Below are positions 42,863 through 52,218 of a DNA stretch of 64,000 nucleotides, in pieces. The number at the start of each line of letters is the position of its first letter. Positions within the stretch are counted from its first letter, which is position 1. The notes under the pieces were generated by a model. It was not told the DNA's origin, searched no databases, and saw only the letters and a list, made by a program, of their open reading frames with translations. The translations under genes and the position numbers were made by a program. Source of the stretch: Caballeronia sp. dw_19 (lineage in GTDB: Bacteria > Pseudomonadota > Gammaproteobacteria > Burkholderiales > Burkholderiaceae); NCBI RefSeq assembly GCF_018449515.1, contig NZ_JAAVUQ010000006.1, positions 248,001 through 312,000 on the forward strand, in the 5' to 3' direction.

Positions 42863-44413
42863 TCAGATCACCACGGCTTCGCCGGAGGCGGCCATGATCT
42901 GGTCTTTGGTGGCATCGGTGCCGAATTCGGCGGAAATCTTGCCGCGGCGCATGACGACGATGCGATGTGCGATGCTCAAGCATTCACCCACTTCGGACGT
43001 GGAGAACACCACGGCCAGGCCTTTCGTGGCACTCTCGCTGAGCAGGCGAAAGACTTCTGCCTTGGCGCCGATATCAATGCCACGGCTGGGTTCGTCTAGC
43101 AGAATGACTTTTGGACGCGTGGCGAGCATCTTGCCGATGACAACCTTTTGCTGGTTGCCGCCCGACAACGAGCCGATAGGTGCGCCCGGGCCCGCCGTCT
43201 TGACGTGAACGTTCCGGATCGACTGATCGACGAGCGCCCGCTCGCGGGAGAAGGACAGCAGCAACCCTCTGACGAAGGTGCCGATGCTCGCGAGCGACAG
43301 GTTGGCGCCGACGTTCATGGTCGGCACCAGGCCATCGCGCTGGCGATCCTCCGGCACCAGCACAAGGCCCCTGCCAATACGCCCGGCGATGCTCAAGGGG
43401 GCAATGTCCTCGCCTTCGAGAAGGACCTTTCCACCGGTCACCGCTGAACGGCCGGCCACAGCCTCAAGCAGTTCCGTGCGCCCTGCCCCCATCAATCCGT
43501 AGATGCACACGATCTCGCCCGCACGCACGTCGAGTGACAAATGATCGACCACGGAAATGCCGGACCCGGCGTCATCGGCAACGCTGACATCTTCGATAGC
43601 CAGTGCTACGTTGCCGAACGCGTAGCCTGTCGGCGGCGAGCCGAGGTCGAAGTTCTCTCCCACCATGTTGCGCACGATCCATGCGAGGTCGATATCGCGG
43701 GCTTCGGCCGTTGCCGTCATCCTGCCGTCGCGCAACACCACCGCGTAGTCGGTGATTTGCAGCGCCTCTTCGAGATGATGCGAGATGTAGACAATCGACA
43801 CGCCGCGGCTGGTCAGGTCGCGGATCACCTTGAACAGCACCTCGACCTCGGACGCGCTCAGCGCTGAAGTCGGTTCATCCATGATGAGGATGCGCGATTG
43901 CACGGAAAGCGCGCGAGCAATTTCGACGACCTGCTGCTGGCCCAGGCGCAAATCCTGCACGCGCGTCAACGGGTCGATTTCCTCCTCGAGATCGGCCATC
44001 AGGGCCCGCGCCTGCCGTGCTTCTTCAGCGAAGTTCACGCCGGTCGCCGAGCGCAGTTCCCGGCCCATGAAGATGTTGTCGCGCACGCTGAGGTTGGGCG
44101 CGAGGCTCAACTCCTGATGGATGATCGAGATACCGTGATCGCGCGCATCGTTTGACGAAGCAAAAGCGACGCGCTGACCATCGAGTTCGATATGTCCCGA
44201 TGTGGGCCTCTCCACTCCGGCGAGAATCTTCATCAAGGTCGATTTGCCCGCGCCGTTCTCGCCGAACAAAGTGGTGACCTTGCCGCGATGGATGTCGAAG
44301 TTCACACCCTTCAGCGCATGCACGCCGCCATACGACTTGACGATGTCGCGTGCCGACAGCAGGACTTCGCCGGCCGCAGATTGGGTTTGGGAGGGTTGGT
44401 TCAGGGTGCTCAT
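42863..44413 (-). CDS. Sugar ABC transporter ATPase, two-domain (RbsA type)
   Basis: A 516-residue protein with two ABC domains in tandem. The first has a full Walker A (LFGENGAGKSTLMKIL), signature LRLGQQQVVEIARAL and Walker B ILIMDEPTSALS. The second has a degenerate Walker A (YGLMGAGRTELLEAV), signature LSGGNQQKVVIGKML and Walker B VILLDEPSRGID. This asymmetry is normal for carbohydrate ABC proteins of the RbsA/XylG/MglA group. It overlaps the DUF2291 gene by four bases and powers the RbsC-like permease. Confidence 0.95.
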   Translation of the reverse strand: MSTLNQPSQTQSAAGEVLLSARDIVKSYGGVHALKGVNFDIHRGKVTTLFGENGAGKSTLMKILAGVERPTSGHIELDGQRVAFASSNDARDHGISIIHQELSLAPNLSVRDNIFMGRELRSATGVNFAEEARQARALMADLEEEIDPLTRVQDLRLGQQQVVEIARALSVQSRILIMDEPTSALSASEVEVLFKVIRDLTSRGVSIVYISHHLEEALQITDYAVVLRDGRMTATAEARDIDLAWIVRNMVGENFDLGSPPTGYAFGNVALAIEDVSVADDAGSGISVVDHLSLDVRAGEIVCIYGLMGAGRTELLEAVAGRSAVTGGKVLLEGEDIAPLSIAGRIGRGLVLVPEDRQRDGLVPTMNVGANLSLASIGTFVRGLLLSFSRERALVDQSIRNVHVKTAGPGAPIGSLSGGNQQKVVIGKMLATRPKVILLDEPSRGIDIGAKAEVFRLLSESATKGLAVVFSTSEVGECLSIAHRIVVMRRGKISAEFGTDATKDQIMAASGEAVVI

Positions 44414-45066
44414 TTCACGTCCAGCTTCACCGGCGTCACCAGCCAGCCATTCGGATTGATCAACTGGAAGACGCCCACAACGGAGATGGTTTTGCCCGTC
44501 AGCTTGGCCGCATCGACCTTCGACAGCACCGCCTTTTTCATCGCCGTGTTGATCGCGTATCCGGCGTTCTGATAGTCGATCTGGTTGGTGAATTGCTCAA
44601 AGCTGATGGTGCCGGTTGCGTCGCGCAAGTCGGTGCCGTTGATCGCCGGGCCGGTCTGCACGCGGATGATCACCGAGTCAGGCACGTTCGGCACCTTCAC
44701 GGTATAGATCCCGCTGTCCTCACTACCTGCCACGCCGTCGAACTTGACCGAGATTTCAGGGCCGATGCCACCGCCTGCCACGCCGTACTGCTTGCCGGCG
44801 GCGTCCTGGTCCTTGGCGATTGCCGCGGCCAGTGTGTCGGCGCTGACCGCGCGACTCTCGATGGCCGCCTGTGTTTTTGGAAATTGCGCCTCGCCGTAGG
44901 CAGCGGGATCGAAAGTCTTGACTTGCGTATCGCTGGCAGACCCGATCTTCACGGCCTTGGTGCTCAAGGCCATCGCTACGATCAGAATCACCGCCAGCAC
45001 TGCGGCGATTGCTGCGCGAACGCCGCGCCGGGAGCGACGATTTATCGTTGGGCTAATTGTGCTCAT
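44410..45066 (-). CDS. DUF2291 exported protein, transporter-associated
   Basis: A 218-residue protein. An N-terminal anchor or signal (AAIAAVLAVILIVAMALS) is followed by a periplasmic domain with VKIGSASDTQVKTFDPAAYG and NGTDLRDATGTISFEQFTNQ, typical of DUF2291. A strong AGGAGG ribosome site precedes it. This family occurs beside RbsABC-type operons, including Brucella erythritol genes, and may assist ligand delivery or permease assembly; the function is undemonstrated. It overlaps the ATPase gene by four bases. Confidence 0.88.
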   Translation of the reverse strand: MSTISPTINRRSRRGVRAAIAAVLAVILIVAMALSTKAVKIGSASDTQVKTFDPAAYGEAQFPKTQAAIESRAVSADTLAAAIAKDQDAAGKQYGVAGGGIGPEISVKFDGVAGSEDSGIYTVKVPNVPDSVIIRVQTGPAINGTDLRDATGTISFEQFTNQIDYQNAGYAINTAMKKAVLSKVDAAKLTGKTISVVGVFQLINPNGWLVTPVKLDVK

Positions 45067-45183
45067 GAGAACACCTCCTGACCTTCTGAACTACGGAAAT
45101 GCAAAGCGGGCGTGGTGCTGAATCCTTCCGCGTCCACCGCGCATAAGGGCTTACTGTCCCGGTCACGCCTGTCGTCTGTCAGT

Positions 45184-45828
45184 TCATGCTGTGCCACGTT
45201 GCCCCCAATCTTCAGCGATCACATTGAGTACTATCGTCGCGGACGCCGCCCCCGGATCGATATGTCCAAGACTGCGCTCGCCGAGCCGCGCCGATCGCCC
45301 CTTGGTCGCTACCATCGATTTGGTGGACTCAGCGCCTTCCGTTGCTGCGTCGCGTATCCGCGTCATGATCTCGCGCAGCGGCAGCCCGCTCGCCATGCCT
45401 TGCTCCGCCGCTGCGGCGGCAGGCGTCCAGACGTCGACCATGGTCTTTTCGCCCTGCTCCGCCTTGCCACGCGACCGGATGCCTTCGGCCATCGCTATGA
45501 TCAGCGTCGGCGCTTCGATCATCGGCATTTCTGCGCGTGCTCCAGCCGCCTTGGCCGCACGCATGAACGCGGTGGCGTAAAGTGGCCCCGACGACGCGCC
45601 GACCGCGTTCAGGAATCCCTTCGCCGCCGCGTTGAATTGATCGGCAAGCGTGGCTTCCTCAGACAGCGCATCAATCGCAGAGGATGCCGCAGCAAATCCG
45701 TCCGCCATCGCGATACCGTGGTCAGCATCGCCGATCACACCGTCGAGCCGGCACAGCTCATCTCGCGCCGCGCCAATGGTTTCCGCGAGCTGGCGGAACA
45801 AGCGCGCAATGTCACCGGTCGTCAGCAT
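45184..45828 (-). CDS. dhaL: Dihydroxyacetone-kinase-type ADP-binding subunit DhaL
   Basis: A 214-residue all-helical DhaL domain. It has the metal-binding motif IGDADHGIAMADGF, ASSGPLYATAFMRAA and the C-terminal RSARLGERSLGHIDPGAAS that closes the nucleotide site. It overlaps dhaK by 17 bases (TGA of dhaK inside), so both are translated together. Together they phosphorylate a ketose; no DhaM phosphotransfer protein is present, so the subunit probably binds ATP directly. In this operon erythrulose is the likely substrate. Confidence 0.92.
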   Translation of the reverse strand: MLTTGDIARLFRQLAETIGAARDELCRLDGVIGDADHGIAMADGFAAASSAIDALSEEATLADQFNAAAKGFLNAVGASSGPLYATAFMRAAKAAGARAEMPMIEAPTLIIAMAEGIRSRGKAEQGEKTMVDVWTPAAAAAEQGMASGLPLREIMTRIRDAATEGAESTKSMVATKGRSARLGERSLGHIDPGAASATIVLNVIAEDWGQRGTA

Positions 45829-46849
45829 CGCCAGCCTCCTGTTGGTACATCGCGCACTTGCACGGATGATCCAGCAAGCGCTGCAGTTCCTCGTCAAGAT
45901 GCATCAGGGTGATCGAGGCGCCGGCCATTTCGAGCGATGTACACAGCGGCCCGACCAGCGTGCGATGCACGATCAACCCAGCCTCGGCCAATCGCTGCGA
46001 GACGCGGCGGTTCATGATGTACAGCTCCATCAGCGGCGTTGCGCCAAGCGAGTTCACCAGCACCGCCACGCGGTCTCCCTTCGCCGCGCCCATCTCAGCC
46101 AGGATGGCGTCCATGATCTCGTCAACCACGGCATCGGCTGGACGTAGCGCCTCGCGGCGCATCCCCGGCTCGCCGTGAATGCCCATGCCGATTTCCATCT
46201 CGCCCGCGGCGATGTCAAAATTCGCGCGCCGCGTCTGAGGCAACGAACACGGCGCAAGCGCTACGCCTAACGTGAAGGTGCGGGCGTTGGCGTGACGCGC
46301 CACCCGCTCCACCTCGTCCAGTGACATCATCAGATCGGCCGCCGCACCGGCAGCTTTGAAAATGAACACGTTGCCTGCCACGCCGCGTCGTTGTTCGCGC
46401 TGATCGCGCAGCGCGGAGGCAATGTCATCGGTGGTCAGCACCGTGCGCGCCTCGACGCCCTCCAACTCGAGCAACTCGGTGGCCATGTCGAAATTCATCA
46501 CATCGCCGGCATAGTTGCCGTACATGAACAGCACCCCGGCACCTCCGTGCGTGGCTAGCGCAGCATCAACAGCCGGTTGCGGCGGCGGCGAGGCGAAAAC
46601 ATTGCCGACCGCCGCTGCGTCGGCCAATCCCTTGCCGACAAAACCCAAAAAAGTCGGCTCGTGCCCCGACCCGCCGCCGATCACCAGCGCCACTTTTCCG
46701 GGGCGCGGTCCGTGGCGCGCGACGATCGCACGCGGCGCACCGTCGAGGCGCTGCAGCAAGCCGCCGTGAGCGGCCATCACGCCGTCCAGCATCTCGTCGA
46801 CGGCGGCATTGCCGTCGTTGATCAGTTTCTGTGTCATCGCGCCTTGCAT
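45812..46849 (-). CDS. dhaK: Dihydroxyacetone-kinase-type substrate-binding subunit DhaK
   Basis: A 345-residue DhaK subunit. It has the phosphate-binding VALVIGGGSGHEPTFLGFVG, AGVLFMYGNYAGDVMNFDMA and the substrate-linking His in MEIGMGIHGEPGMRRE, which forms a covalent hemiaminal with the ketose in the family. The start at 46849 (with AAGGA upstream) was chosen; a TTG start at 46867 would overlap the preceding stop. It partners DhaL. Mycobacterial erythrulose kinases of this family feed RpiB and TIM-like isomerases, which are present here. Confidence 0.92.
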   Translation of the reverse strand: MQGAMTQKLINDGNAAVDEMLDGVMAAHGGLLQRLDGAPRAIVARHGPRPGKVALVIGGGSGHEPTFLGFVGKGLADAAAVGNVFASPPPQPAVDAALATHGGAGVLFMYGNYAGDVMNFDMATELLELEGVEARTVLTTDDIASALRDQREQRRGVAGNVFIFKAAGAAADLMMSLDEVERVARHANARTFTLGVALAPCSLPQTRRANFDIAAGEMEIGMGIHGEPGMRREALRPADAVVDEIMDAILAEMGAAKGDRVAVLVNSLGATPLMELYIMNRRVSQRLAEAGLIVHRTLVGPLCTSLEMAGASITLMHLDEELQRLLDHPCKCAMYQQEAGDADDR

Positions 46850-46863
46850 CGCAGTCACGTCCT

Positions 46864-47796
46864 TCAAATGTTCAGGTCGGAAACGCCGGTATCGAAATGC
46901 GGAGCCCAGAACGCCACCGATTCAGCGATCTGCTCGACGACCTGTCGATCCTTCGGTTCGCGTTCCTTGAACGACAACTCCAGACATATTTCGTTATCCT
47001 TTCCACCGCCTTCCTGAAGCGCTGAGATCAGCGGAGCGGGCTGGATACGGCCACGCGCGTTGAACTCGGCAGTGAACGGATGGTGCCCCCCCTTGTCCAT
47101 CAACGACTGCTTGATATGGATGATCGGCGAGACGCGCGGCACCGCGCGTGCCCAGGCATAGGGATCGAAGTCATCGGGGTTCGCGCTGGTAATGTCGCCG
47201 TGATCTATGTCGGCCATCATCCGCATTGGCACCGCCATGTTTGCAGCGCTCAGCCGTTTTTGCAGCGCCAAACACGCAGCGATCGTCTCGCCGAACTCGC
47301 GCCCGACCGACATCGGCTCCCAGAACACGTATTGCAACCCGGCGGCCTTGGCGTGTTCGGCGACCTCGGCCCAGCAATCGATGGCGGTCTGCATCAGCGC
47401 CTCGCGCCGGTTGATATCGTCGTAGTCGCGGTAGGTAAAGATGGCGAACTGGGTGCCGATTGAATTGCCACCCAGATCGGCGGTGATGTCAGCGAATGTC
47501 TTGAACCAGTCGACGTAATAGCGCCGCACGTCGGCATCCGGATGCCCGAAATGGTTGAGCCGCCCGTAGGGGCCGGTCATGCCCGAGGTGATCCGCACGC
47601 CGGTTCGCGCCATCGCCGCGCGCATCTGGCGCGTCAGACGTCGCGTCACTGCAGCGGGCCACGACGGGTTGATGAACTCGTGCGTGAGCTGCACGTCGCG
47701 GATCTTCATCTTGTACGCGATGGCGTCGATGAGATCATCCGGCTCGGCGAAGCGATTCACCAATGGGTTGGTGTTGAGTGCGAGCGTGAAAGCCAT
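46864..47796 (-). CDS. eryC: EryC-like sugar-phosphate epimerase/isomerase
   Basis: A 310-residue TIM-barrel protein of the AP-endonuclease-2/xylose-isomerase-like family. The motifs TGPYGRLNHFGHPDADVRRY, FAIFTYRDYDDINRREALMQ, YVFWEPMSVGREFGET and MMADIDHGDI contain the Glu, His and Asp residues that bind metal. Length and motifs agree with Brucella EryC, which epimerises tetrulose 4-phosphate in the erythritol route. It follows the GlpD-like gene on the same transcript after 49 bases. A tandem repeat GTCTCGTGTT lies just upstream of its start. Confidence 0.85.
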   Translation of the reverse strand: MAFTLALNTNPLVNRFAEPDDLIDAIAYKMKIRDVQLTHEFINPSWPAAVTRRLTRQMRAAMARTGVRITSGMTGPYGRLNHFGHPDADVRRYYVDWFKTFADITADLGGNSIGTQFAIFTYRDYDDINRREALMQTAIDCWAEVAEHAKAAGLQYVFWEPMSVGREFGETIAACLALQKRLSAANMAVPMRMMADIDHGDITSANPDDFDPYAWARAVPRVSPIIHIKQSLMDKGGHHPFTAEFNARGRIQPAPLISALQEGGGKDNEICLELSFKEREPKDRQVVEQIAESVAFWAPHFDTGVSDLNI

Positions 47797-47845
47797 TTTC
47801 GTCTCGTGTTGTCTCGTGTTGTAGGTGGATCGATCGTGGCTCGGC

Positions 47846-49357
47846 TCAGGCGGATTTTCTGTCGAGGCCGTCGAACCAGGCACCGAACGCAGCCGTTTGC
47901 TCAGTACTCATGTGCAGTCCGTGCTTGGTGCGCCGCGTCAGGATGTCCGGCACCGTCTCGGCCCACTCATTCGTCATGAGGTAGCGCACTTCCGCCTCGT
48001 AGAAATTCGGTCCGAACTGTCGACCGAGATCGGCAACCGAGTTGGCGGAGTCGATCACCTGCGCCGTGCGTGCACCGTAGGTTCGCGCGTAATGAAGCAT
48101 CAAAGCCCGCGGCAGCCAGGCAAACTCGCGCTGCAAACGCGCAATGAATTGCGGCACGTCGGCGTTCTCGATCTCACCGCCGGGCAGCGTCGCCGTGGCC
48201 GTCCAGTCTTTCCCCATGTCGGGAAAAGTCGACCGCAGGTGTTGCAACGCGTGCTCGGAGAGCTTGCGAAAAGTCGTGATCTTGCCGCCGAAGACGTTGA
48301 GCAGAGGCGCGCCGCCAGTGGTATCGAGATCGAACACATAGTCGCGCGTCACCGCTGAAGGATTGCCTTTGCCGTCGTCGTAAAGCGGGCGCACGCCCGA
48401 GAAGGTCTGCACCACGTCCTGGCGCCGCAGCGGCTGCTTGAAGTAACGATTCACCGCCGCCAGCAGGTAGTCGACTTCCGCTTCATCGATCGCCACGTTT
48501 TCCGGCGCACCGTTCCAGGGGATATCCGTGGTGCCGATGAGCGCCTTGTCCCCTTCGTAGGGATTGATGAAAATCACGCGCTTGTCATGGTTCTGCACCA
48601 GGTAGGAATGCGGACCGTCCCAGAACTTCGGCGTGACGATATGGCTGCCCTTGACCAGCCGCACCTTGCGGGTCGAATGACCGCCTGCCACGCGCTCGAT
48701 GACATCGGCCACCCAAGGCCCCGCGGCATTGACCAGGGCCCGGGCGGTGACCACACGTGTGGCGCCGGTGCGCGTGTTACGCAACTCGATGCGCCACGCG
48801 CCACCTTCGCGCCGCGCCGAGGTACACGCTGTGCGCGTGAACACCTGCGCGCCGCGCTGCGCCGCATCCACCGCGTTGAGCACCACGAGGCGCGCGTCAT
48901 CGACCCAGCAGTCGGAATATTCGAAACCCCTGCGGTACTGGTCCTTGATCGGCGCGCCTTCGGGACTGCGCAGCAGGTCGAGGGTTCGCGTGCCCGGCAG
49001 CTTCTTGCGCCCGCCAAGGTGATCGTATAAAAACAAGCCTAGCCGAACCAGCCACGCCGGGCGATCGTCCGGACTATGCGGAAGCACGAAACGCATCGGC
49101 CAGATGATGTGCGGCGCGGCGTTGAGCAGCACTTCGCGCTCGATCAACGCCTCGCGCACGAGCCGAAATTCGTAGTACTCAAGGTAGCGCAGCCCGCCAT
49201 GCACCAGCTTACCCGAGCGCGACGAGGTACCCTGCGCCAGGTCATCCTTCTCGCACAGGATCACCGACAGCCCGCGGCCCGCGGCATCGCGCGCAATGCC
49301 CGCGCCGTTGATGCCGCCGCCAATGACGAACAGGTCGACCATCTGGCTGTCGCTCAT
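47846..49357 (-). CDS. eryB: GlpD/EryB-like erythritol-phosphate dehydrogenase
   Basis: A 503-residue FAD protein. It has Rossmann motif VDLFVIGGGINGAGIARDAA, the signature SSRSGKLVHGGLRYLEYYEF, LIGTTDIPWNGAPEN and FGGKITTFRKLSEHAL near the C-terminus. The start at 49357 overlaps the stop of the kinase gene by four bases (ATGA). It is the size of E. coli GlpD and of Brucella EryB, which oxidises erythritol phosphate and passes electrons to the membrane quinone pool. Synteny with the kinase and EryC-like gene favours EryB. Confidence 0.9.
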   Translation of the reverse strand: MSDSQMVDLFVIGGGINGAGIARDAAGRGLSVILCEKDDLAQGTSSRSGKLVHGGLRYLEYYEFRLVREALIEREVLLNAAPHIIWPMRFVLPHSPDDRPAWLVRLGLFLYDHLGGRKKLPGTRTLDLLRSPEGAPIKDQYRRGFEYSDCWVDDARLVVLNAVDAAQRGAQVFTRTACTSARREGGAWRIELRNTRTGATRVVTARALVNAAGPWVADVIERVAGGHSTRKVRLVKGSHIVTPKFWDGPHSYLVQNHDKRVIFINPYEGDKALIGTTDIPWNGAPENVAIDEAEVDYLLAAVNRYFKQPLRRQDVVQTFSGVRPLYDDGKGNPSAVTRDYVFDLDTTGGAPLLNVFGGKITTFRKLSEHALQHLRSTFPDMGKDWTATATLPGGEIENADVPQFIARLQREFAWLPRALMLHYARTYGARTAQVIDSANSVADLGRQFGPNFYEAEVRYLMTNEWAETVPDILTRRTKHGLHMSTEQTAAFGAWFDGLDRKSA

Positions 49358-50982
49358 CTCACCACCCTCCGTTCGACTTCTTGCCTGACCGCGCCAAGGG
49401 CGTCGAGATGACTCCTGCCCCTCGCCTGCCGTGCCATTGCATCCCACACGGGTTCCAAAGCGCGTCGCGCCTCCCGGTACACAGGGAACGCCTGCGAGTA
49501 GGTCATCACAAGGTCCTGATCGGGCGTCTCGACCGGTCCCAACAGCGGCGTGACCCAATCGGCGATGCACGCCTGCATGTCGGGATAAACGCCAAGCGCG
49601 ACCGCTGCCATCATGGCCGCACCGGCCGCGCCCGCCTCTTCGCGCGTGGACGTTCGCACCGGAGCGCCGACCACCGCGCCGAGCACCGCACGCACCGCAC
49701 GCGACCGGGTCGCACCGCCGGTCAGGCGCAACTCCGCCGGCATCGCGCCGCCCATTGCCGCGTAGCAGTCGCGCGCGGCCATCCCGAGCCCCTCGACTAC
49801 GGCAAGCAACAAATCCGGGAAACGGCTTTCGCTTGTGAGTCCTATGAAGTTGGCGCGCGCGTTGGCGTTGACGAACGGGCCGCGCTCGCCCGCGTCGGAG
49901 ATATAGGGGTGGTAAAGGTGCGCGCCCGGACGGCCGGCTTGCAGCCATCCATCGATGCGTTTCACCCGATCAACTTGCGATAGCTGCGTGCCGAATTCCG
50001 CGAGCAGGTCGCATGCCAGATTCAAAACCCAGTCGACGTTCAGGGTCGCAGCCATGTTCGACTGAACCTGCGCCGACATACCTGGTATTGGCAGCGCGAT
50101 GACGTACCCGGTGCTCTCGTCGTTCAGGTACACGTCGCTGTTCTGCACTGCACGCATATGCATTCCCGTCGACCCGATGATCGAGCAGGTGGCGCCGACG
50201 GCACCAGCGGTATGGATGCCCGCGCCCAACGCCGTCAGCACGATGTCGACGAACCCCAGGCACACCGGCGTGCCAGCCAGCAGGCCCGTTGCCGCCGCGG
50301 CTTCAGGCGACAGCGCATGGGTGAGCTCGGTGCCATCGACAATCTCGGGCAACAAGCCACGCCGCGCCGTCAGCCCGAGGGCGTCGATCACCGAGTCGTC
50401 ATAGCGCCGGGTGCGGAAGTTGCCATAAGTGAAGCTCGCCTCCGACGGATCCGTTGCGCGCACCCCGGTGAGATTGAGATACAGCCAGTCCTTGCAATGC
50501 AGCGCGACTTCGGAGCGGTCGAGCACGTCGGGCGTCGTTGCCGCCATATGCGCGATCTGCGCGCCCTGACTGCACGCCGCCAGCCCGGTACCGGTGGCCT
50601 CGAATCGAGCACGGCTTGCCGCGCTGCCCTGTAGCCGCAGCACGGTATCCGCGGCACGCGCGTCCAGCCATAGCCAGGCGTCGCTCGCGGGCCTGTTGTC
50701 CGCGCCGACCAGCCAGGTACCGTCGCCCTGCCCCGTCACCGCCACCGCCGCGGTGCGCCGTGCCAGGCCCTCGACCTTGGCGCCAAGATCACGCAGCGTC
50801 TGCGCGCAATCCGCCCAGGTCTGGTCCAGCGACTGAAAGGCTGCGCCATCGGCACTCGTGGTATAGCGGTTAGGAACCGATGCAACGGCGATCTGCCGCC
50901 CTGCCAGATCGAAGGCCACCGCCTTGATGACCGAGGTGCCGGCGTCGATACCGACCAGGAGATCGCGTCCGACGCTAGCCAT
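49354..50982 (-). CDS. eryA: FGGY kinase, erythritol-kinase (EryA) like
   Basis: A 542-residue FGGY kinase. It has the phosphate-binding LLVGIDAGTSVIKAVAFDLA, the catalytic-site segment AVAVTGQGDGTWLVGADNRP and C-terminal ADP-binding LRLTGGATRSRAVRAVLGAV with GAAGAAMMAAVALGVYP. The GIDAGTSVIKAV start is characteristic of EryA. The ATG at 50982 shares one base with the SorC stop (TGATG) and has GAGGAGG upstream. It phosphorylates the polyol, giving the substrate of the dehydrogenase encoded next. Confidence 0.9.
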   Translation of the reverse strand: MASVGRDLLVGIDAGTSVIKAVAFDLAGRQIAVASVPNRYTTSADGAAFQSLDQTWADCAQTLRDLGAKVEGLARRTAAVAVTGQGDGTWLVGADNRPASDAWLWLDARAADTVLRLQGSAASRARFEATGTGLAACSQGAQIAHMAATTPDVLDRSEVALHCKDWLYLNLTGVRATDPSEASFTYGNFRTRRYDDSVIDALGLTARRGLLPEIVDGTELTHALSPEAAAATGLLAGTPVCLGFVDIVLTALGAGIHTAGAVGATCSIIGSTGMHMRAVQNSDVYLNDESTGYVIALPIPGMSAQVQSNMAATLNVDWVLNLACDLLAEFGTQLSQVDRVKRIDGWLQAGRPGAHLYHPYISDAGERGPFVNANARANFIGLTSESRFPDLLLAVVEGLGMAARDCYAAMGGAMPAELRLTGGATRSRAVRAVLGAVVGAPVRTSTREEAGAAGAAMMAAVALGVYPDMQACIADWVTPLLGPVETPDQDLVMTYSQAFPVYREARRALEPVWDAMARQARGRSHLDALGAVRQEVERRVVR

Positions 50983-51959
50983 CACGCTGCCTCCTCGCTG
51001 AGTGTTCCATCATTCAGCGCCAGGGCAGTGGCTTCATCGGTGATCAACCCGCTGAGAAGGCCGCTGTTCAGAACGGCACGGATCGCCTCTATTTTTTCAG
51101 CGCCACCCGCGATGGCGACGATTCGCCGGCCGGTCAGATCAGCGAGATTGGGGGCCACCGTGCGCGCAGCCAACGATGTTTCAACGGATTTTCCGGCGTG
51201 ATCGAAAAAGTGACCGAGCACCTCGCCCAGGCCACCCATGTCGCGCACTTCGTGAATTTCTGCTGGCTCGATCATCTGCGACGCAACGAGTTGCGCGTCG
51301 GGCTGTGCGGTGCCGATACCGACGATCATCAGGTCCGCATGCGCGGCCAGATCGAACACCTCGCGCACGCCGCGCTGCGACAGCAATACCTCCCGGTCTT
51401 CAGCCGTATTAGCGAAAAATGGCAGCGGCAGCACATAAGACACGGCGCCGGTTTTTTCCGCCAGACGGTGGATCACGTCGTACGGATTCGCCGTGTAGTT
51501 GCGCGTGACCCCGCCCAGCAGCGACACGAACCGCACCTTGCCGGCATCCATGCGCGGCATGTCGGCCACGACAGCCGCAAGCGTACGGCCATGCCCCATG
51601 CCGATCACCCCCCCTTGGCGAGCCGCGATCTCGCGTTGCAGGAAGTGCGCTCCGGCAACACCAAGAGCACGCAGCGGCAGGCCAACCTCGTGCAGATCCG
51701 GCACCACCTCGCAATACGCAAGCCCGTAGCGATCGGCAATTTCCGCTTCCAGCACGACGCATTCCGCCACGTCGCCGTCGATCGTGACCTTCACCGCGCC
51801 GCTCTGGTTGGCGCGCGTGATAAGCCGATGCGCCTTGACGTTGCTTACCCCAAGGCGCATGGCGACATCGGCCTGCGTCTGCCCCGCGGCGTAATGCAAC
51901 CACGCCGCTCTGATAGCGAGACTGTCTTCGGCATCACGCCTGTCGGCGGATTTCGTCAT
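50982..51959 (-). CDS. eryD: SorC/DeoR-type sugar-binding regulator, EryD-like
   Basis: A 325-residue regulator. The N-terminal HTH (AAWLHYAAGQTQADVAMRLG, VSNVKAHRLITRA) is followed by a SorC-type sugar-binding domain (VIGMGHGRTLAAVVADMPRM, LMIVGIGTAQPDAQLV, IVAIAGGAEKIEAIRAVLNS). It is the first gene of the polyol operon and translationally coupled to the kinase. EryD in Brucella is a repressor released by erythritol; by analogy this protein should control its own operon. The start has a GGAGA site. Confidence 0.92.
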   Translation of the reverse strand: MTKSADRRDAEDSLAIRAAWLHYAAGQTQADVAMRLGVSNVKAHRLITRANQSGAVKVTIDGDVAECVVLEAEIADRYGLAYCEVVPDLHEVGLPLRALGVAGAHFLQREIAARQGGVIGMGHGRTLAAVVADMPRMDAGKVRFVSLLGGVTRNYTANPYDVIHRLAEKTGAVSYVLPLPFFANTAEDREVLLSQRGVREVFDLAAHADLMIVGIGTAQPDAQLVASQMIEPAEIHEVRDMGGLGEVLGHFFDHAGKSVETSLAARTVAPNLADLTGRRIVAIAGGAEKIEAIRAVLNSGLLSGLITDEATALALNDGTLSEEAA

Positions 51960-52218
51960 GTCTTCTCCACGTGCAAAACGAAAAGTGATTTTTTTTTCGT
52001 CTGCTGTAATTTATTTCATCTTTGCCAAGGATAGCAAGCAAATGCTCGGTTGCCATCCGCTATAACCCTTACTCGATATGCGTCATGTTCCCGAAAGCTT
52101 GGCCGCCTGGATCGAGGGTCCAGGCTGCAATGGCGCGGTTTAGGGATTTTTTTGATGGCCGTTTGAACAGGCCGGCTGCGTGGGATGATTTGCGCTCGAC
52201 ATGACGGATGGACGAGCG

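Noticed and set aside
49358..49948. N-terminal extension of the second GlpD-like frame
   Set aside because: It overlaps the EryA-like kinase gene; the ATG at 49357 with four-base overlap is the natural start.
51960..52218. Search for a SorC operator and promoter in front of the polyol operon
   Set aside because: The region is AT-rich and must contain the promoter, but no inverted repeat strong enough to name as an operator was found by eye.
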